64,000 bases of DNA from Crocinitomicaceae bacterium. Lineage in GTDB: Bacteria; Bacteroidota; Bacteroidia; Flavobacteriales_D; Crocinitomicaceae. The notes under the pieces were generated by a model that saw only the letters and a program-made list of their open reading frames with translations, had not been told where the DNA came from and ran no database searches. Shown here in pieces: positions 59,573-64,000 of this stretch. The number at the start of each line of letters is the position of its first letter. Positions within the stretch are counted from its first letter, which is position 1. The translations under genes were made by a program, and so were the position numbers. The DNA lies in assembly GCA_024643725.1 (NCBI GenBank), contig JAHEMJ010000001.1, forward strand, positions 1 to 64,000, read 5' to 3'.

Positions 59573-61372
59573 ATGAATGCAAAAGTTTTAGAAATTACGC
59601 AAAGAATCATCGAGCGAAGTAAAGAAATGCGCACGACGTATTTAAAACAAATGAGATCCGCTCATCAGGAAGGTGTTTCTCGCCAGTCCATGAGCTGTGG
59701 AAACTTAGCCCATGCTTTTGCTGCCTGCGGGACACATGACAAAAATGAATTAGCACAAAATAAACTTCCAAATATTGGAATCATCACGGCGTATAACGAC
59801 ATGTTATCGGCTCATAAAGTTTATGAAGACTATCCAAAGAACCTACGCGCTTACGCCAATAAACATCAAGCCGTTGCACAAGTTGCCGGTGCTGTCCCTG
59901 CGATGTGCGATGGAGTGACTCAAGGTCAACCTGGAATGGAATTGTCCTTGTATTCAAGAGACGTGATTGCTATGTCCACGGCAATCGGACTTTCTCACAA
60001 TATGTTCGATGCGACATTGTGCTTAGGGATTTGCGACAAAATTGTTCCAGGACTGATGATGGGCGCTTTGCGATTTGGACACCTTCCAACGGTTTTTGTA
60101 CCCGGCGGACCAATGCCAAGTGGTATTAGTAATGAAGAGAAAGGACGCATCCGTCAACTTTTCGCGGAAGGAAAAATTGGAAGAGAGGAATTGTTAAAAG
60201 GCGAATCCGACTCCTATCATTCACCAGGAACCTGTACGTTTTACGGGACCGCGAACAGCAATCAAATGCTCATGGAAATCATGGGGATGCAATTACCAGG
60301 ATCTAGCTTTGTAAATCCAGGAACAGAATTACGCGATTTATTGAACGAAGAGGCTGTCAAAGTTGCTGCTGAAAATACAAAACATGGATTTGAACGATCC
60401 ATCGCTAATATTGTCGATGAGAAAGTCATCGTCAATGGAATCATTGGATTGCTTGCAACAGGTGGATCGACTAATCATACCATTCACTTAATTGCCATTG
60501 CGCGCGCTGCAGGAATCATCATCAATTGGGAGGACATGTCTGATTTATCTGACGTTGTTCCATTGCTGACACGCATGTATCCAAATGGCGCTGCGGATGT
60601 CAATCACTTCCATGCTTCAGGTGGAATGGGATTTGTGATTCGTACCTTATTAGATCATGGCATTTTACATGAAGATGTGAACACGATTCTTGGAAAAGGA
60701 TTGACTGCTTACAAACAAGAACCACGCATCGAAAATCACCAATTAATATGGGTAGATGGAGCGAAAGAATCCTTGAATGAATCGATTATTCGTCCAGTGG
60801 ACAATCCCTTTTCAATTGATGGAGGAATTAAAATCCTAAAAGGCAACCTTGGACGTTCCGTGATTAAAACCGCAGCTGTGGCAGATGATCAACGTGTGAT
60901 CGAAGCACCGGCCATTGTCTTTCATGAACAAAGTGATTTAATCAAAGCATTTAAAAATGGTGAATTGGAAAAAGATTTCATTGCCTTATTGCCTTTTCAA
61001 GGTCCAAAACACAATGGAATGCCAGAATTACACCAGTTAACCCCTACTCTCACAGTTCTTCAGAAGAAAGGATTCAAAGTGGCTTTAGTGACCGACGGAC
61101 GCATGTCGGGAGCATCCGGAAAAGTTCCTGCAGCCATTCACTTAACACCTGAAGCGAAAGATGGCGGATTAATTGCTAAAATCCGCACAGGAGATCGCAT
61201 TCGTTTGGATTCTTATCATGGAGAATTAACCGTTTTAAATCAAGCGGAAGTAGAAGCACGAGTGGCGACCTACATTTCCAATGAAGATACCTTTGCGTTC
61301 GGAAGAGAATTATTCGCTAACGTTCGAAGAATGGTCACAAAAAGCGAAGAAGGAGCAAGTTTCTTGTTTTAA
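59573..61372 (+). CDS. edd: phosphogluconate dehydratase
   Basis: IlvD/Edd family: 'PAMCDGVTQGQPGMELSLYSRDVIAMSTAIGLSHNMFDA', 'PGTCTFYGTANSNQMLMEIMG', 'LVTDGRMSGASGKVPAAIH'. Confidence 0.95.
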   Translation: MNAKVLEITQRIIERSKEMRTTYLKQMRSAHQEGVSRQSMSCGNLAHAFAACGTHDKNELAQNKLPNIGIITAYNDMLSAHKVYEDYPKNLRAYANKHQAVAQVAGAVPAMCDGVTQGQPGMELSLYSRDVIAMSTAIGLSHNMFDATLCLGICDKIVPGLMMGALRFGHLPTVFVPGGPMPSGISNEEKGRIRQLFAEGKIGREELLKGESDSYHSPGTCTFYGTANSNQMLMEIMGMQLPGSSFVNPGTELRDLLNEEAVKVAAENTKHGFERSIANIVDEKVIVNGIIGLLATGGSTNHTIHLIAIARAAGIIINWEDMSDLSDVVPLLTRMYPNGAADVNHFHASGGMGFVIRTLLDHGILHEDVNTILGKGLTAYKQEPRIENHQLIWVDGAKESLNESIIRPVDNPFSIDGGIKILKGNLGRSVIKTAAVADDQRVIEAPAIVFHEQSDLIKAFKNGELEKDFIALLPFQGPKHNGMPELHQLTPTLTVLQKKGFKVALVTDGRMSGASGKVPAAIHLTPEAKDGGLIAKIRTGDRIRLDSYHGELTVLNQAEVEARVATYISNEDTFAFGRELFANVRRMVTKSEEGASFLF

Positions 61373-62397
61373 GCTTCCGTTTTTTCCTTGCTGTAAATCG
61401 AAGCGATAATCGATAAAAATAATGCCCCAACCACAATCATCAAAGAAATCGATGATGGAATGTGAATAAACGGAGATAGTAACATTTTTAATCCAATAAA
61501 GGACAAAATAAAGGCTAATCCATATTTCAACTTTGAGAACATGTGAATGGAATTTGCCAAAAGGAAATACATTGAACGAAGTCCTAAAATGGCAAAGATA
61601 TTCGATGTGTAGAGAATGACCGGATCATTTGGAGCAATCGCAAAAATAGCCGGAATTGAGTCAATCGCAAATACCAAATCTGTTGTTTCTATCACCACGA
61701 GAACAAGAAAGAGTTTGGTCGCAAATCGCTTTTTGTGCCAAGACATGAAGAACTTATCACCGTAATAATGTTTTGAAATCGGAAAGACTTTTCGCGCCAT
61801 TCTTGCGCCAAAACTTGTGCTATAATCTTCTTTATCGTCCTCATCTTCATCCGAGAATAAGGACTTAATTCCAGCGTAAATCAAGAAAATACCAAACAAC
61901 GTTAAAATGGCATTTGGACGGAAAAACTTCCCTGCGTTTTCAGCTAAACTGCGGTTTGCTTCTTGATCTAAACTAAAGTGCCAAGAACCAATGCTAAATT
62001 CTGGCAAGTACGTTAAATTGATTAATCCGATTCCAGAAAAGATGAATATTGCACGGAAAATGATCGCACCTAAAATCCCCCAGAATAGCACTTTATGCTG
62101 AAGTTTTCCTTCCAGTTTAAAAAACCTAAACACGAGAATAAACACGAACATGTTGTCCACTGAAAGAGCCTCCTCGATCCAATAAGCGGACTGATAATCA
62201 GCAAATTTGGCAAATCCGGACTGCCAATAAACCACTAGACTGAAAAGCATCGAAACGGAAACCCAAATAAAGGTCCATTTCAACGCTTCCTTGTTGGTGA
62301 TTTCATGACTTTTCTTGTTAACAATACCTAAATCCAGCAGCAACATAAAGACAATGATGACTGCGAATAAACTGATTAAAACGGGATTATTGGTCAT
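61369..62397 (-). CDS. TerC family membrane protein
   Basis: 'WIEEALSVDNMFVFILVFRFF...ETTDLVFAIDSIPAIFAI'. Confidence 0.94.
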   Translation of the reverse strand: MTNNPVLISLFAVIIVFMLLLDLGIVNKKSHEITNKEALKWTFIWVSVSMLFSLVVYWQSGFAKFADYQSAYWIEEALSVDNMFVFILVFRFFKLEGKLQHKVLFWGILGAIIFRAIFIFSGIGLINLTYLPEFSIGSWHFSLDQEANRSLAENAGKFFRPNAILTLFGIFLIYAGIKSLFSDEDEDDKEDYSTSFGARMARKVFPISKHYYGDKFFMSWHKKRFATKLFLVLVVIETTDLVFAIDSIPAIFAIAPNDPVILYTSNIFAILGLRSMYFLLANSIHMFSKLKYGLAFILSFIGLKMLLSPFIHIPSSISLMIVVGALFLSIIASIYSKEKTEA

Positions 62398-62494
62398 GAA
62401 ACAAAGCTAATTTTTAATGCACACAAAAGTAAGAAAATGATTCGAGTCAACACTGAAAATGATCATAGCGATTACAATCAACGCTTGTACGCAT

Positions 62495-62525
62495 AAAAAA
62501 AGGCCACATTGACACGTGACCTTTT
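62495..62525 (-). terminator. intrinsic terminator of the subtilase gene
   Basis: Minus strand AAAAGGTCAC-GTGTCAAT-GTGGCCTTTT then T run; 10-bp stem with one G-T wobble. Confidence 0.85.
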
Positions 62526-62544
62526 CCATATGATTGTCGAAATA

Positions 62545-64000
62545 TTATTTTTTCTTCAATAGGTATTCAACTGCCTCCGCAGCATTTACGAATCCACCTG
62601 TGATACAAGTTTCGGACATTTTCGCGGATTTTTTTGTCCCAGGAATAACAATTCCTTTTTTGTAAGTAACGGATGTTAGCATCAACACTTCACGAACTTG
62701 AGCAGCCGTCAATTCTGGGAAATATCCACGAATCAACGCAGCAACTCCCGCTGTTGCAGGACAAGCCATGGAAGTACCAGAAGCGTCTTCGTATTTTGCA
62801 TCTGGAACGGTGGAGTAAATGTCTACCCCTGGCGCAAAGAAATCAACGGATTTAGCTCCGTAGTTGGAGAAGTCCGCCAAAATTGTTTTTCCTTTTTTAG
62901 ACGAGCTACTTGCACCGACATCGATCCAATTGCTTGCCCATTTTCCATCGTTTAAAATACGAGTTGGGTACGAATCCTCCACATCCTTATTCTTCGCATC
63001 ATTTCCTGCTGCGTGAATAAACAACACATCTTTGCTTTCAGCGTAACGAATTGCTGCATCTACAGCTTCTTTGTTTGGTGTATAGTATTTACCGAAGGAC
63101 ATGTTAATCACCGTCGCTCCATTGTCCACCGCATAATAAATGGCATTTGCTACGTCTTTATCGCGTTCGTCACCGTTTGGAACCGCGCGGACAACCATGA
63201 TTCGTGCGCAATTTGCAATTCCATCGATCCCGATGCCATTTCCGCGTGTAGCCGCAATAATTCCTGAAACGTGCGTTCCGTGCATCGCATCTGGACCTTC
63301 GTAACGGTTACATCCATAATATTTTTCTGTCAGATCGTTTGGATGATCTCCAACAACCACGGCACGAATGCTATCTGCATTTACCGTAGACATTTTAATG
63401 CTGCCTTCAACAGACTCCATGGCGTGGTGAATTTCCGATTCCAATGTCTCAGGTGACATCGCAATAAAAATAGCTTTCAACCGTGTTTGGATGCGTTTTT
63501 CCTGCTCTGAAATTGGCGTGTAATCTGCGCTTGTTTTCTTTGAGAACTCACCATTGGAAGCTTTCTTTACATTTTGAACATACGCATCAAAAGCTTTCAT
63601 GGAAGCCAACTGTTGTTGAGAATTTTTCAAATCCTCTTCGTAGCTTTTCTTCAATTTCAAATACGCTTCGTAACGTGTTTTGTCCGCTGAGGATAAACTA
63701 CCAACATTTTTACCTTGGAAGTATGCTGATTCCATGCGATACATTCTAGATAATTCTGTTGCTTCGTTGTTGATATCTTGTGTTGCTCCTCCAAGGAATG
63801 ACCAACCATGTACGTCGTCCACATATCCATTTTTATCGTCGTCGATGCCATTTCCTGGAACTTCATCTTCATTGACCCAAATCACATCTTTTAAATCTGG
63901 ATGATCTGTTTCAACACCACTATCGATCACAGCGACAATCACTTGTTTTGGTTTTTTACCCGCAGCATTCAATAGTTCGTATGCACGTTCTGCACCTACA
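62545..64000 (-). CDS. S8 family subtilisin-like serine peptidase, 5' end outside the window
   Basis: 'VIVAVIDSGVETDHPDL', 'HGTHVSGIIAATRGN', 'ASGTSMACPATAGVAALIRGYFPELT'; frame stays open to the window edge (VGAERAYELLNAAG...). Confidence 0.95.
   Translation of the reverse strand, partial: VGAERAYELLNAAGKKPKQVIVAVIDSGVETDHPDLKDVIWVNEDEVPGNGIDDDKNGYVDDVHGWSFLGGATQDINNEATELSRMYRMESAYFQGKNVGSLSSADKTRYEAYLKLKKSYEEDLKNSQQQLASMKAFDAYVQNVKKASNGEFSKKTSADYTPISEQEKRIQTRLKAIFIAMSPETLESEIHHAMESVEGSIKMSTVNADSIRAVVVGDHPNDLTEKYYGCNRYEGPDAMHGTHVSGIIAATRGNGIGIDGIANCARIMVVRAVPNGDERDKDVANAIYYAVDNGATVINMSFGKYYTPNKEAVDAAIRYAESKDVLFIHAAGNDAKNKDVEDSYPTRILNDGKWASNWIDVGASSSSKKGKTILADFSNYGAKSVDFFAPGVDIYSTVPDAKYEDASGTSMACPATAGVAALIRGYFPELTAAQVREVLMLTSVTYKKGIVIPGTKKSAKMSETCITGGFVNAAEAVEYLLKKK

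Noticed and set aside
1-64000. CRISPR arrays, rRNA, tRNA genes, transposases or integrases
   Set aside because: None recognised by eye on either strand; short tRNAs cannot be strictly excluded without a covariance-model scan.

Overview
Chromosomal window from a Bacteroidota genome, probably a Flavobacteriales/Crocinitomicaceae-like lineage. This is inferred from T9SS type A and type B C-terminal signals, TAnnTTTG promoters, and a DUF2795 + CPBP + START-like gene set. About 13-64 kb is mostly recognisable core and housekeeping content: a LemA/TPM cluster, ilvE, recQ, comEC, rhodanese, DedA, a Na+/solute symporter, a GlmU-like protein, lon, DCC, a T9SS BNR protein, lolA, smpB, recR, LptF/G, glycosyltransferases, an M50 protease, ffh, an ECF sigma factor, CPBP, PAP2, GT39, an aminotransferase, ispH, a PduO-type adenosyltransferase, DUF2795, acpH-like, two giant gliding-motility C-terminal proteins, zwf-pgl-edd, TerC, and a subtilase truncated at the window edge. 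The first ~12.8 kb is different. It is a one-strand array of about a dozen orphan membrane, secreted or lipoprotein ORFs with several chimeric architectures, a VanW-glycosyltransferase-like fusion and an ORF split by an in-frame stop. A DUF1778/GNAT (TacAT-like) toxin-antitoxin module lies at its end. That array is the best candidate for something undescribed, but no coherent mechanism can be proven from sequence alone. No CRISPR array, rRNA, tRNA or transposase was recognised. Several ORF-track starts appear wrong because a -7 box (TAnnTTTG) overlaps or closely abuts them.
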